Source of the DNA: an uncultured Bacillota bacterium
GTDB lineage: Bacteria > Bacillota > Clostridia > Tissierellales > Tepidimicrobiaceae
Direction of reading: 5' to 3'
Length of the DNA: 8,495 nt
Assembly: GCA_937967955.1 (NCBI GenBank)
Contig: CALBUB010000019.1
Coordinates: 1-8,495, forward strand
Numbering within the stretch: position 1 is the stretch's first letter; the number at the start of each line of letters is the position of its first letter. Below are positions 1 to 5,968 of the stretch, in pieces. Position numbers and translations under genes: made by a program. The notes under the pieces are model-generated. The model saw only the letters and a program-made list of their open reading frames with translations, had not been told where the DNA came from and made no database searches.

Positions 1-47
1 CAGCGGTTTCCCGGCCGAACCTATTTTTTTGCGAATATAGGCGGCGC
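1..47. other. GC-rich foreign-looking segment at the left edge
   Basis: These 47 bases contain 26 G/C (55%), far above the A/T-rich DNA to the right. The change coincides with the point where the glycosyltransferase frame stops. Read on the minus strand the segment can form two small hairpins: CCTAT paired with ATAGG, then GGTT paired with AACC around a GC-rich loop. It has one open frame (reading AAYIRKKIGSAGKPL) that matches nothing I recognise. It could be the edge of an insertion sequence, a group I intron/IStron, another mobile element, a recombination boundary or an assembly join. Too little is in the window to decide. Confidence 0.4.
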
Positions 48-182
48 TTAATATGCTGATGAAAATACTGTGCAATTATAGCCTTTATCTTTCAACTGTT
101 TGCTGAACTCATAAGGGCGAGTTAATCCACTCATTGTTGGTGGTGTAGCGTAATGATGAAATATCCAAATGTTTTTTTTCAT
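48..182 (-). pseudogene. Truncated N-terminus of a GT4-type glycosyltransferase
   Basis: This is the first 44 codons of a glycosyltransferase. The protein starts MKKNIWIFHHYATPPTMSGL and continues with a TRPYEFSKQLKDKGYN stretch. This resembles the N-terminal Rossmann half of WbuB-like GT4 enzymes, which use a nucleotide sugar to extend a lipid-linked repeat unit on the cytoplasmic face. I place the start at the ATG at 182 because GGAG lies 8 nt upstream of it; a longer in-frame reading from 257 has no family similarity ahead of this Met. Family members have roughly 400 residues, so about 90% is missing: the frame meets TAA at 48-50 directly after VFSSAY, where GC-rich DNA begins. It is the third gene after the sugar transferase and epimerase and would have belonged to the same polysaccharide operon. 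It may be a true pseudogene or a gene split by an inserted element whose other half lies outside the window. Confidence 0.6.
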
Positions 183-285
183 GTCATCAACTCCATATAT
201 TAGCATCAAATAATATGACTTGCTCACTTTATCAGTACTACATATGTTGGTTACCAATTATTCAAAAATTATTAGACCATTACTA

Positions 286-1257
286 TTATGGTTCCCTATC
301 TATAATTCTAGAAGCAGCTACTTCATTCTTAGATTCTTTTGTTAGTAATTTCTCGTAATATTTAATAGTTTTTGATAATCCTTCTTCTAAATTATATTTT
401 GGACTCCATCCTAATTTTTCTTTTGCCTTGACAATTTTGAAAAAAGAATGTTTAATATCTCCGTCTCTTTCTTTCCCATATTCAACTTCTATATCTACAT
501 CCATAATTTCTTTCATTAAATAATAAAGCTCATTTATAGAAGTAGCTTTACCAGTCCCTATGTTAAAAACTTCTTTACTTCCTTTATGTAAAGCTTTTAT
601 ATTAGCTTCTACAATATCCTCAACATATATAAAATCTCTTGTAGCAGTTCCATCTCCAAAAATAGTAGGAGATTCACCTTTAAATAGTTTGTCCATAAAT
701 ATGGCAATAACTCCACCTTCACCTTTAGGGTCCTGACGTATTCCATAGGCATTAGCATATCGGAAAATAGTGTAATCGATACCATAGAGTTTACTATATG
801 TTTTTATATATTGCTCCGGAGTATATTTGGAGATTCCATAGAAAGAAATAGGATTAATAGGATGGTTTTCATCTATCCCTAAATATTCAGGCTCTCCATA
901 AACTGCTGCTGTAGATGAATATATGATTTTTTTCACATTTGCATCTTTACAAGCTTCTAATATGTTTATTGTTCCAAGTATGTTTACATCTCCATCAAAA
1001 ACTGGATTGTTGATTGACTTTTGAACATCAATTTGCGCTGCATTATGGTAAACAACATTTATCTTTTCATTCTTAAATATATCCCTTATTTTTTCATCGC
1101 AAATATCCATTTTATAGAATTTTGCTTCTCTATTTACATTTTCTTTTTTTCCTGTTATCAAATTGTCTATTACTATAACTTTGTGTCCTTCTTCTATTAA
1201 TCTATCAACTAAATTGGAGCCTATAAAACCAGCTCCTCCAGTGACTATAATATTCAA
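286..1257 (-). CDS. galE: UDP-sugar 4-epimerase (GalE-like, extended SDR)
   Basis: An NAD-dependent epimerase of the extended short-chain dehydrogenase family, probably interconverting UDP-glucose/UDP-galactose or their N-acetyl forms in the cytoplasm to supply polysaccharide synthesis. Near the N-terminus is the dinucleotide motif TGGAGFIGSN, followed by VIDNL, whose Asp binds the adenosine ribose. The catalytic set is SST in IIYSSTAAVYG, then YGISK (Tyr-xxx-Lys). Further on are the family marks FRYANAYG and GDGTATRDFIYVEDI. The protein has 323 residues, normal for the family. An ATG at 1266 abuts the AAGGAG site with no spacing. The TTG at 1257 lies 9 nt after it and gives MNIIVTGG, the usual GalE-like N-terminus, so I prefer TTG; the difference is three codons. 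The gene begins within about 15 bases of the sugar transferase stop and is surely cotranscribed with it. Substrate (Glc, GlcNAc or both) cannot be told from sequence, so the gene symbol is approximate. Confidence 0.88.
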   Translation of the reverse strand: MNIIVTGGAGFIGSNLVDRLIEEGHKVIVIDNLITGKKENVNREAKFYKMDICDEKIRDIFKNEKINVVYHNAAQIDVQKSINNPVFDGDVNILGTINILEACKDANVKKIIYSSTAAVYGEPEYLGIDENHPINPISFYGISKYTPEQYIKTYSKLYGIDYTIFRYANAYGIRQDPKGEGGVIAIFMDKLFKGESPTIFGDGTATRDFIYVEDIVEANIKALHKGSKEVFNIGTGKATSINELYYLMKEIMDVDIEVEYGKERDGDIKHSFFKIVKAKEKLGWSPKYNLEEGLSKTIKYYEKLLTKESKNEVAASRIIDREP

Positions 1258-1272
1258 TCTTGTCATCTCCTT

Positions 1273-1938
1273 TTACCTTGCACCTTCTCCTGTTAAGACA
1301 ACTTTAATAGTTTTTAAAATAATCAAGAAATCTAGTTTGATGCTTCTGTTTTTAATATAGTACATATCCAGTTCCCATTTTTCTTTTGGAGTTATATCGT
1401 ATCCTCCATTAACCTGAGCCCAGCCAGTTAATCCTGGCTTTACTTGCAGTCTATTTATAAAGCCTGGTATTTCCTGGTTGAATTTTTCAGTAAATATAGG
1501 CCTTTCTGGCCTAGGACCTATGATACTCATATCTCCTTTAAGTACATTAAAAAGCTGTGGTATTTCGTCTATTCTTGTCTTTCTAATGAAGCTTCCAACT
1601 TTAGTAACTCTAGGATCATCTTTTTCAGCCCATTGGGCACCATTTTCTTCTGCATTAGATACCATTGAACGAAGCTTATAGATTTTAAATATTTTTCCAT
1701 CCTTCCCTACTCTATCCTGGCTATAAATTACTCCTCCAGGAGTTTCAATGACTATAGCAATACCAAATATTATCATTAGTGGGATACCAATTATCAAACC
1801 AATTGAAGCTAAAAGTATATCCATAACTCTTTTAAATCTATCATAAAAACTCACTTTGATGTCTTGGTTTGTCTTTTTAAGATTTTCACATATTTTCATA
1901 TAACCATCATTATAGGTTGTTTCTTGCAATTTATCCAT
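1273..1938 (-). CDS. Polyprenyl-phosphate sugar-1-phosphate transferase (WcaJ/PglC-like)
   Basis: A bacterial sugar transferase (monotopic phosphoglycosyl transferase). It moves a sugar-1-phosphate from a UDP-sugar to undecaprenyl phosphate and so begins each repeat unit at the inner face of the membrane. The sequence shows FKRVMDI, then a hydrophobic re-entrant helix (about residues 40-64), then a GKIFKIYKLRSM block. TRIDEIPQLFNVLKGDMS follows, where Asp-Glu is the catalytic dyad of the family, then IGPRPERP and PGLTGWAQVNGGY. At 221 residues it is the short form, without the N-terminal membrane domain of WcaJ/WbaP. I chose the ATG at 1938 because GGAGG stands 6 nt before it; an in-frame ATG at 1953 lies ahead of that site and has no ribosome site of its own. 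It is the first gene after the promoter at 2014-2042 and is followed at once by the epimerase. The sugar transferred is not readable from sequence. Confidence 0.93.
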   Translation of the reverse strand: MDKLQETTYNDGYMKICENLKKTNQDIKVSFYDRFKRVMDILLASIGLIIGIPLMIIFGIAIVIETPGGVIYSQDRVGKDGKIFKIYKLRSMVSNAEENGAQWAEKDDPRVTKVGSFIRKTRIDEIPQLFNVLKGDMSIIGPRPERPIFTEKFNQEIPGFINRLQVKPGLTGWAQVNGGYDITPKEKWELDMYYIKNRSIKLDFLIILKTIKVVLTGEGAR

Positions 1939-2013
1939 ATGGCTCCTCCCCATTATAAAAATATTATACTCCTCATGACTAGACCCATATAGTTCATCAC
2001 TAACCTGTTTTTT

Positions 2014-2042
2014 AGTGTAACACAGTTTTTTATATAAATCAA
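2014..2042 (-). promoter_or_regulatory. SigmaA-type promoter for the sugar transferase-epimerase operon
   Basis: On the minus strand TTGATT (2037-2042) is separated by 17 bases from TACACT (2014-2019), and a TGT just upstream gives an extended -10. It lies about 75 bases before the sugar transferase start and after the phosphatase gene. A 6-bp inverted repeat, CACTAA/TTAGTG (1998-2017), overlaps the -10 and the likely start point and could be an operator or a leader hairpin; that part is inference. No strong terminator separates this promoter from the upstream operon, so read-through may also contribute. Confidence 0.72.
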
Positions 2043-2117
2043 TCTATTTCATGCGTCTTTGTTGTTATTTGACAAAATTTTATTGAATTTTCAAAAAATA
2101 TGTACCCTTACCCTTTT

Positions 2118-2906
2118 TTAAAATTTTATCTTATTTTTTATAAAATACAAAAATCCACCAGGCTTCTTGTACTCTATAGGAGTAGAAGGTCTAATTGGTT
2201 CATCAGACAATGCCTTTGTAGGATTTATGCAGGTAATTTCCTGAAATATTGTATCATCTACTATATCTTTTAATAGAGCTAAACTGTTTTTTACATTAGG
2301 AGCCCTTCTGTTTTTAGAGTGGGCATCAGTGCCAACAAAATGTATCATATTATGCTTAAGGAGTATTTCAGCTGTGGTTTTTATTTTTTCTCCATATACA
2401 CCTTCTAAGCTGGGTAGGTTCAGCTGAGCTAAAGCCCCTTTTTCTATAAAGCCATAGAGTATATTAGGGTCCTCTATTATATTCCTATTTCTCTCTGGAT
2501 GGGCTATTATAGGTACATAACCTTTTAAAAGCAATTCATATATTATGCTTTCAGAATACATAGGTATGTCCAGCATAGGAAATTCTATTAGGACATACCT
2601 AGAGTTATTTAAGGTAGATACCTTTCCTTCTTCTAAAAGGTCAATTATATCCATGGTTATGTATATTTCATTTCCTAAATATACTTCTAATTCTAGACCT
2701 TCCTTATTAAGGGCTTCCTTTAGTTTTTCTAGCACTAAAATATTTTCTTCTTTTAAACTGTTTGCATATCCATCTATATAATGGGGAGTAGCTATCACTT
2801 TTTTTATTCCATTGTCTATGTATATTCTAGCCATAGTTATGGCTTCTTCCATATCCCCTGCCCCATCATCTACCTTAGGCAGTATATGGCTATGAATATC
2901 TATCAT
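2118..2906 (-). CDS. cpsB: Tyrosine-protein phosphatase, PHP family (CpsB/YwqE-like)
   Basis: A manganese-dependent protein-tyrosine phosphatase that removes phosphate from the Tyr cluster of the neighbouring autokinase. The metal-binding residues of the PHP fold are all in place: H5 and H7 in MIDIHSHILP, D13/D14 in VDDGA, H42 in ATPHY, E80 in GNEIYI, E108 in LIEFP, H136 in AHPERN, and D194/H196 in GTDAHS. Its 262 residues match YwqE and CpsB. The C-terminal tail (about 250-262, GGFLYFIKNKIKF) is hydrophobic and basic and may contact the membrane; that is inference. The start ATG overlaps the kinase stop as ATGA (2903-2906), which implies translational coupling and balanced kinase and phosphatase synthesis. 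No clear intrinsic terminator follows. Confidence 0.93.
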   Translation of the reverse strand: MIDIHSHILPKVDDGAGDMEEAITMARIYIDNGIKKVIATPHYIDGYANSLKEENILVLEKLKEALNKEGLELEVYLGNEIYITMDIIDLLEEGKVSTLNNSRYVLIEFPMLDIPMYSESIIYELLLKGYVPIIAHPERNRNIIEDPNILYGFIEKGALAQLNLPSLEGVYGEKIKTTAEILLKHNMIHFVGTDAHSKNRRAPNVKNSLALLKDIVDDTIFQEITCINPTKALSDEPIRPSTPIEYKKPGGFLYFIKNKIKF

Positions 2907-3649
2907 TTAGCTTTCCCTCTCTTTTTCCTTCTATTATCCTTTCTAGTTCTTTCGTATTCATAGTAAGAAGAATCATAATATTGGCTGTAATGATACCTAT
3001 AATATCCTCCTTGATTAATAGGTACTTTGTTTAGCACAACACCTAATATATTTGCTTTTACCTTGTCCAATAACTCCTTAGCCCTTTTAGCAGCATTAAT
3101 ATCTGCTTCTCCTACAGCACATACAAATATGGTTCCATCTACAATAGTAGATAATATGGCACTATCAGTTACCAAGCCTATAGGAGGTGCATCTAGTATT
3201 ACTACATCATATATTTCCTTCATCTTTTGGATAAAAGCCTTCATCTTGTTTGAGCCTAGAAGTTCTGCTGGATTAGGAGGAATTGGACCTGAACCTATTA
3301 CATGTAAGCCCTTTATTTCTTCGGCTTCGTATAAAACTTTAGTATAGTCTACATCTTCTACTAATATATTGGTTAGCCCATTGAAACGGCTTACAGCAAA
3401 AGTTTTATATAATGAAGGCTTCCTTAAGTCACAATCTATTAATAGAACCTTTTTTTCTGCTTGGGCCATGGTAATTGCAATATTTATAGATACAGTACTC
3501 TTTCCTTCTCCTGGCCCTGAAGAGGTTACTACTAAGCTATGTACAGGCTTGTCTATGCTGGAAAACTGTATGTTTGTCCTTAAGGTTCTGAAAGCTTCTG
3601 AAACTGGAGATTTAGGATTTTCTAAAGTATGTAATCTTGTTCGTGACAT
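2903..3649 (-). CDS. cpsD: Bacterial tyrosine autokinase (CpsD/YwqD-like)
   Basis: A BY-kinase: a P-loop ATPase that autophosphorylates its C-terminal tyrosines when bound to the cytoplasmic tail of the adjacent Wzz-like protein, thereby tuning polymerisation and export. It has an N-terminal EAFRTLRTNIQF contact segment (18-29), Walker A GPGEGKS (45-51), Walker A' LLIDCDLRKP (69-78) and Walker B VVILDAPP (149-156). The tail from 214 carries nine tyrosines (Y216, 217, 219, 221, 224, 225, 229, 230, 232) followed by a basic end. It has no membrane segments of its own, as in the split Gram-positive type. The ATG at 3649 has GAGGTGG 4 nt upstream. It lies 16 bases after the Wzz-like gene and overlaps the phosphatase gene by 4 bases. 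Confidence 0.94.
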   Translation of the reverse strand: MSRTRLHTLENPKSPVSEAFRTLRTNIQFSSIDKPVHSLVVTSSGPGEGKSTVSINIAITMAQAEKKVLLIDCDLRKPSLYKTFAVSRFNGLTNILVEDVDYTKVLYEAEEIKGLHVIGSGPIPPNPAELLGSNKMKAFIQKMKEIYDVVILDAPPIGLVTDSAILSTIVDGTIFVCAVGEADINAAKRAKELLDKVKANILGVVLNKVPINQGGYYRYHYSQYYDSSYYEYERTRKDNRRKKRGKAK

Positions 3650-3665
3650 ATTTCCACCTCAAATA

Positions 3666-4349
3666 TTATTTATTTTCTTCCACCATTGGTATAGTACCTA
3701 TTACAGGTAATTCCAGATGTCTTTCCACATCATCTGGAGTTTTGATGGTATTATCTAAAAACTCCAATAAGAATGTTATAAATACTCCTATCATAAGACC
3801 TAGAACACCAGCTATAGCCATATTTAACATAGGTCTAGGTTTTATAGGCTTGTCTGGCACTCTAGCTTCATCAATTACCTGTATGTTCTCCACTTTCATT
3901 ATATCTTTTACACTTTCCATAAAAACTTGTGCTGTTTCATTGGCAATCTCAGCAGCCAATGCTGGGTTAGTGTCTACAACTTCTAATCTTATAATTTCTG
4001 TATCCTGTACTAAATTTACATTTACCTTTTCCCTAAAGGCTTCATAGGATATATCTAGATTTAAATTTCTAATAACTTCATCCGCTACAGCACGAGTTTT
4101 TACTAGCTCTCCATAAGTAGATACTAGCTTTTGGTTTAATAGTATATCATTGTAATCCAATTGATTGTTATAACTTCTATAATCCCTTGGTTTTCCTACC
4201 ATCAGTGTGGTAAAAGTTTGGTATTCTTTGTCTAATATAAAAAAGCTGACTATACCGCTGGTAACTACAGAAAGTATGGTAAGTATGGCAATCAAGCAGA
4301 TCCTCTTTCTAAGGATTAATAAAAGCTCCTTTAAACTAATCTCTTCCAT
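3666..4349 (-). CDS. cpsC: Wzz-family chain-length regulator and kinase adaptor (CpsC/YwqC-like)
   Basis: An inner-membrane polysaccharide co-polymerase of the Wzz family. It sets polymer length and, through its C-terminal cytoplasmic tail, activates the separate tyrosine kinase encoded next. The 227 residues begin with a short cytoplasmic segment (SLKELLLILRKR). A first membrane helix spans about 17-38, an extracytoplasmic domain about 40-172 ends in the Pro-rich PDKPIKPRP (165-173), and a second helix covers about 175-197. The tail contains TIKTPDDVERHLELPVIGTIP, the usual CpsC ending. The ATG at 4349 follows AGGAG by 5 nt. It is the first gene of a three-gene regulatory operon and has a near-consensus promoter (4392-4420) directly upstream. 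Confidence 0.92.
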   Translation of the reverse strand: MEEISLKELLLILRKRICLIAILTILSVVTSGIVSFFILDKEYQTFTTLMVGKPRDYRSYNNQLDYNDILLNQKLVSTYGELVKTRAVADEVIRNLNLDISYEAFREKVNVNLVQDTEIIRLEVVDTNPALAAEIANETAQVFMESVKDIMKVENIQVIDEARVPDKPIKPRPMLNMAIAGVLGLMIGVFITFLLEFLDNTIKTPDDVERHLELPVIGTIPMVEENK

Positions 4350-4369
4350 ATGAACTCCTCGCTTTCAAA

Positions 4370-4399
4370 TTGTGAATAAACTACTATTCCAATTATACA
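4370..4399 (+). promoter_or_regulatory. Possible weak divergent promoter for the small membrane-protein gene
   Basis: On the plus strand TTGTGA (4370-4375) and TATACA (4394-4399) are 18 bases apart. They overlap the strong minus-strand promoter, so the two start sites could compete. The match is only moderate, but the plus-strand gene at 4455 needs some promoter in this gap. Confidence 0.3.
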
Positions 4400-4420
4400 A
4401 TTTTTTTATTATATTATCAA
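4392..4420 (-). promoter_or_regulatory. Strong sigmaA-type promoter for the cpsC-cpsD-cpsB operon
   Basis: On the minus strand TTGATA (4415-4420) and TATAAT (4392-4397) are exactly 17 bases apart, about 45 bases from the start codon. This is the best match to consensus in the window. The 10-mer TGTTACACTA lies one base upstream of the -35 (4421-4430) and also recurs at the other polysaccharide promoter (2013-2022). Confidence 0.82.
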
Positions 4421-4454
4421 TAGTGTAACATATACAGCAAAGGGGGTACATAAA

Positions 4455-4622
4455 TTGTCATTTTTCAATGCACTAAATAAACTAATAAAAAGAAAGAAGG
4501 TAAACGGCTATTATAATTCTGATGATTTGATTACTGTTAAAGAAAAGCAAAGCTTACTTGTAGGCTTTAGTATAATTTTGATACCCTTGTTGATTGCAAT
4601 AATACTTATTATTTTAAATTAA
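4455..4622 (+). CDS. Small single-pass membrane protein of unknown function
   Basis: A 55-codon frame starting with TTG at 4455, 7-8 nt after a strong AAAGGGGG site (4439-4446). The protein opens MSFFNALNKLIKRKKVNGYY, has a charged middle (NSDDLITVKEKQS), and ends in a membrane helix (about 34-54, LLVGFSIILIPLLIAIILII). The basic N-terminal third and the hydrophobic C-terminal end suggest a tail-anchored or N-in single-pass protein. I do not recognise a family. It is transcribed away from the cpsC operon and toward the LCP gene, in the gap between the two. The evidence for a real gene is the ribosome site, the ordered charge and hydrophobic pattern, and the fit of the frame to the gap. The non-ATG start and small size make it easy to overlook. 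Confidence 0.6.
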   Translation: MSFFNALNKLIKRKKVNGYYNSDDLITVKEKQSLLVGFSIILIPLLIAIILIILN

Positions 4623-4632
4623 AAATATGGGC

Positions 4633-4660
4633 AGTTAGAGGTGGATGCCACCTCTTAACT
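4633..4660 (-). terminator. Hairpin terminator after the LCP gene
   Basis: Arms AGTTA-GAGGTGG and CCACCTC-TTAACT form a 12-bp stem with one bulged base and a 3-nt loop. On the minus strand the hairpin overlaps the LCP stop codon and is followed, after seven bases (GCCCATA), by a T-rich run. On the plus strand it follows the small membrane-protein gene but has no T run. It is therefore probably a terminator for the LCP transcript and at most a weak one for the small gene. Confidence 0.55.
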
Positions 4661-5620
4661 ACCAAATATAAAATCGTGGAGTATTTGTCTATTCCTTTCC
4701 AGATTAGGCACTAATACTGCCATTCCTCGAATCCTTCTATGTTCATAGGTACCTTCATAGGGTAACCTTAACTCCTCTACTGGATTTTTAGCACTTTTTA
4801 GTGCCACATAGCCAAGCTTTATAATTTCTGCTTTACTTAAATTGGTCTCCACCTCTGGAAGCAATGTAGATAATAAGTTATGGGCTTCCAGTGGATTTAA
4901 GCTGGCAGCTTTTCCTATTAAGCTTTTTAAAACAGTCCTTTGTCTATCAGTTCTTTCAAAGTCTCCATTTCCAACTTTACGTATGCGAGCATAGGCTACT
5001 GCTTGTCTACCATCTAGACTATGCATTCCAGGCCCTTCAATAAGTGGAGAGTCTTTGTCATCCTTATGGAGATTGTTTAAACTTCTAATTCCACTATTTA
5101 AAGCCTTTACTTCATAATCCTTTACATCTATTTCTACTCCACCTAATGCATTGATTACCCTTTCTAAACTAAAAAAGTCTACTGTTACATATTTCTCTAT
5201 ATTCATATGGTAGTTATGGTTTACAGTACGAATAGCTAGTTCTGGTCCTCCAAAAGCGTAGGCGGCATTGATTCGATTGTCCTCTCTACCTGGTATAGAT
5301 ACATAGGTATCCCTCATAAGGGAGGTTAATTTTATTTTGTTTTCCCTAGCATCCAGTGTAGCTATCATTATAGTATCGGATCTAGAACGTTTTCCTTCTG
5401 CACTACTATCTAAACCAAATAATAGTATATTTGTCACTTTATTGTCTACTGGTGCCTCATCAGATATACCTAAATCTTCTTCTCCCTCTATGGGCACATA
5501 ATCTATCTTATTTAACATATTATAGCCATAGAAGAAAACTCCAAATATAATAGCAGCAAATACAGCCAATACAATTTTCTTCTTGCTCTTTTTCTTTTTA
5601 CGCCTTCTTCTAGCTGCCAT
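4655..5620 (-). CDS. LytR-CpsA-Psr (LCP) family glycopolymer transferase
   Basis: A membrane-anchored enzyme that moves lipid-linked glycopolymers (wall teichoic acid, capsule or similar) onto peptidoglycan outside the cell. The N-terminus is very basic (MAARRRRKKKKSKKK), followed by a single helix (about residues 15-34). The LCP domain then shows NILLFGLDSS, RSRSDTIM, SLMRDTYVSIPG, DNRINAAYAFGG and YARIRKVGNGDFERTDRQR. These carry the conserved Asp and Arg residues that hold the pyrophosphate and Mg. The protein has 321 residues and no extra C-terminal domain. AAGGAGG stands 7 nt before the ATG at 5620 but only about 1 nt before an in-frame ATG at 5626, so I use 5620. It sits beside the polysaccharide operon but has its own promoter, fitting a role in anchoring the polymer made there. 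The acceptor and polymer are not known. Confidence 0.93.
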   Translation of the reverse strand: MAARRRRKKKKSKKKIVLAVFAAIIFGVFFYGYNMLNKIDYVPIEGEEDLGISDEAPVDNKVTNILLFGLDSSAEGKRSRSDTIMIATLDARENKIKLTSLMRDTYVSIPGREDNRINAAYAFGGPELAIRTVNHNYHMNIEKYVTVDFFSLERVINALGGVEIDVKDYEVKALNSGIRSLNNLHKDDKDSPLIEGPGMHSLDGRQAVAYARIRKVGNGDFERTDRQRTVLKSLIGKAASLNPLEAHNLLSTLLPEVETNLSKAEIIKLGYVALKSAKNPVEELRLPYEGTYEHRRIRGMAVLVPNLERNRQILHDFIFGS

Positions 5621-5667
5621 ATTCATCCCTCCTTAGATTCCTGAATATATGTCTATATACTTGTCCA

Positions 5668-5696
5668 ATTATACCAAATTTTACTGGCCAATTCAA
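5668..5696 (-). promoter_or_regulatory. SigmaA-type promoter for the LCP gene
   Basis: On the minus strand TTGAAT (5691-5696) and TATAAT (5668-5673) are 17 bases apart, about 48 bases before the chosen start at 5620. The good spacing and perfect -10 make this a confident call. Confidence 0.78.
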
Positions 5697-5742
5697 TCAG
5701 CTAGTATATTGTCATTAAATTGTAACCATATTGAAAAAATAT

Positions 5743-5761
5743 AAGGCACCCTACAAGTGCC
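5743..5761 (-). terminator. Relic terminator hairpin of the decayed dehydrogenase copy
   Basis: GGCAC (5745-5749) pairs with GTGCC (5757-5761) around a 7-nt loop, with TTAT following on the minus strand. It corresponds to the intact hairpin at 7633-7650 (GGCACTC/GAGTGCC) and keeps the same position relative to the dehydrogenase 3' end. The stem has shrunk from seven to five pairs, so function is doubtful. Confidence 0.45.
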
Positions 5762-5833
5762 TCTTCTTTCATCACATGAAAATAGCTCTTTGTCAGTTAG
5801 TTTAGGGCTGACAGCCAAGACTTAGGGACATAG
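5762..5833 (-). pseudogene. Decayed 3' end of a CoA-acylating aldehyde dehydrogenase gene
   Basis: This stretch aligns with the end of the intact dehydrogenase gene further right. Bases 5762-5810 match 7675-7725 (about 42 of 47 aligned positions, with a 2-base deletion), and 5812-5833 match 7810-7831 (21 of 22). The 84 bases between those blocks in the intact gene are gone. On the minus strand one frame still reads MSLSLGC like the intact protein and another reads TDKELF, equivalent to TDEELF, but the two are out of phase and separated by stops. Only the last few dozen codons' worth survives; the rest is missing. Its orientation equals that of the intact gene, with the PucR-type regulator between them. 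The alignment was done by eye but the matched blocks are too long for chance. Confidence 0.75.
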
Positions 5834-5876
5834 CATATTAAGCTTATATGATTTAGTTTGCATTTTAGAAAGCAAT

Positions 5877-5902
5877 AAAAAAGGCCTGGCATTTGCCAAG
5901 CC
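5877..5902 (-). terminator. Intrinsic terminator on the minus strand with no gene upstream
   Basis: On the minus strand GGCTTGGC pairs with GCCAGGCC (one G-U pair, 4-nt loop) and is followed directly by TTTTTT. On the plus strand the same position is a C-A mismatch and the T run is 8 or more bases away, so the hairpin is built for minus-strand transcripts. No minus-strand gene lies between here and the regulator start at 6083. It is either a relic of a lost gene or the end of an untested small RNA. Confidence 0.7.
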
Positions 5903-5939
5903 CTAACGTTTATATTTTTTAGATATTTGTTGATATAGT

Positions 5940-5968
5940 TTGATACCTATTTCTATATCTGATATACT
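5940..5968 (+). promoter_or_regulatory. SigmaA-type promoter for the PucR-type regulator, with operator-like repeats
   Basis: TTGATA (5940-5945) and TATACT (5963-5968) are 17 bases apart, with TGA giving an extended -10. The predicted leader is about 107 nt. GATA(T) recurs at 5922, 5932 and 5942, exactly 10 bases apart. A 13-bp palindrome TATATC-T-GATATA (5954-5966) covers the -10. A second, similar palindrome ATATTC-T-GAATAT (5995-6007) lies 41 bases downstream, centre to centre. These may be binding sites for the regulator itself; that is inference. Confidence 0.7.

Noticed and set aside
214..232. Tandem repeat or CRISPR-like structures anywhere in the window
   Set aside because: I looked for regularly spaced identical repeats and found none; the only repeats are the short GATAT phasing and the dehydrogenase relic pair.
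183..257. In-frame N-terminal extension of the glycosyltransferase starting at 257
   Set aside because: The extra 25 residues show no family similarity, and GGAG is correctly placed for the ATG at 182.
247..257. Palindrome TTGGT-T-ACCAA between the epimerase and glycosyltransferase
   Set aside because: Short, isolated and with no good promoter beside it (only a poor TTGGTA-17-TGATAA); too little to call an operator.
2043..2117. Possible terminator after the cpsB-like gene
   Set aside because: Only an A/T-only stem (AAAATT/AATTTT) and a T run after an unstructured GGGTAAGGGTA can be found; no credible hairpin.
3637..4047. 136-codon plus-strand open frame opposite the kinase and Wzz-like genes
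   Set aside because: It lies antisense to two well-supported genes, lacks a ribosome binding site, and its composition is that of a shadow frame.
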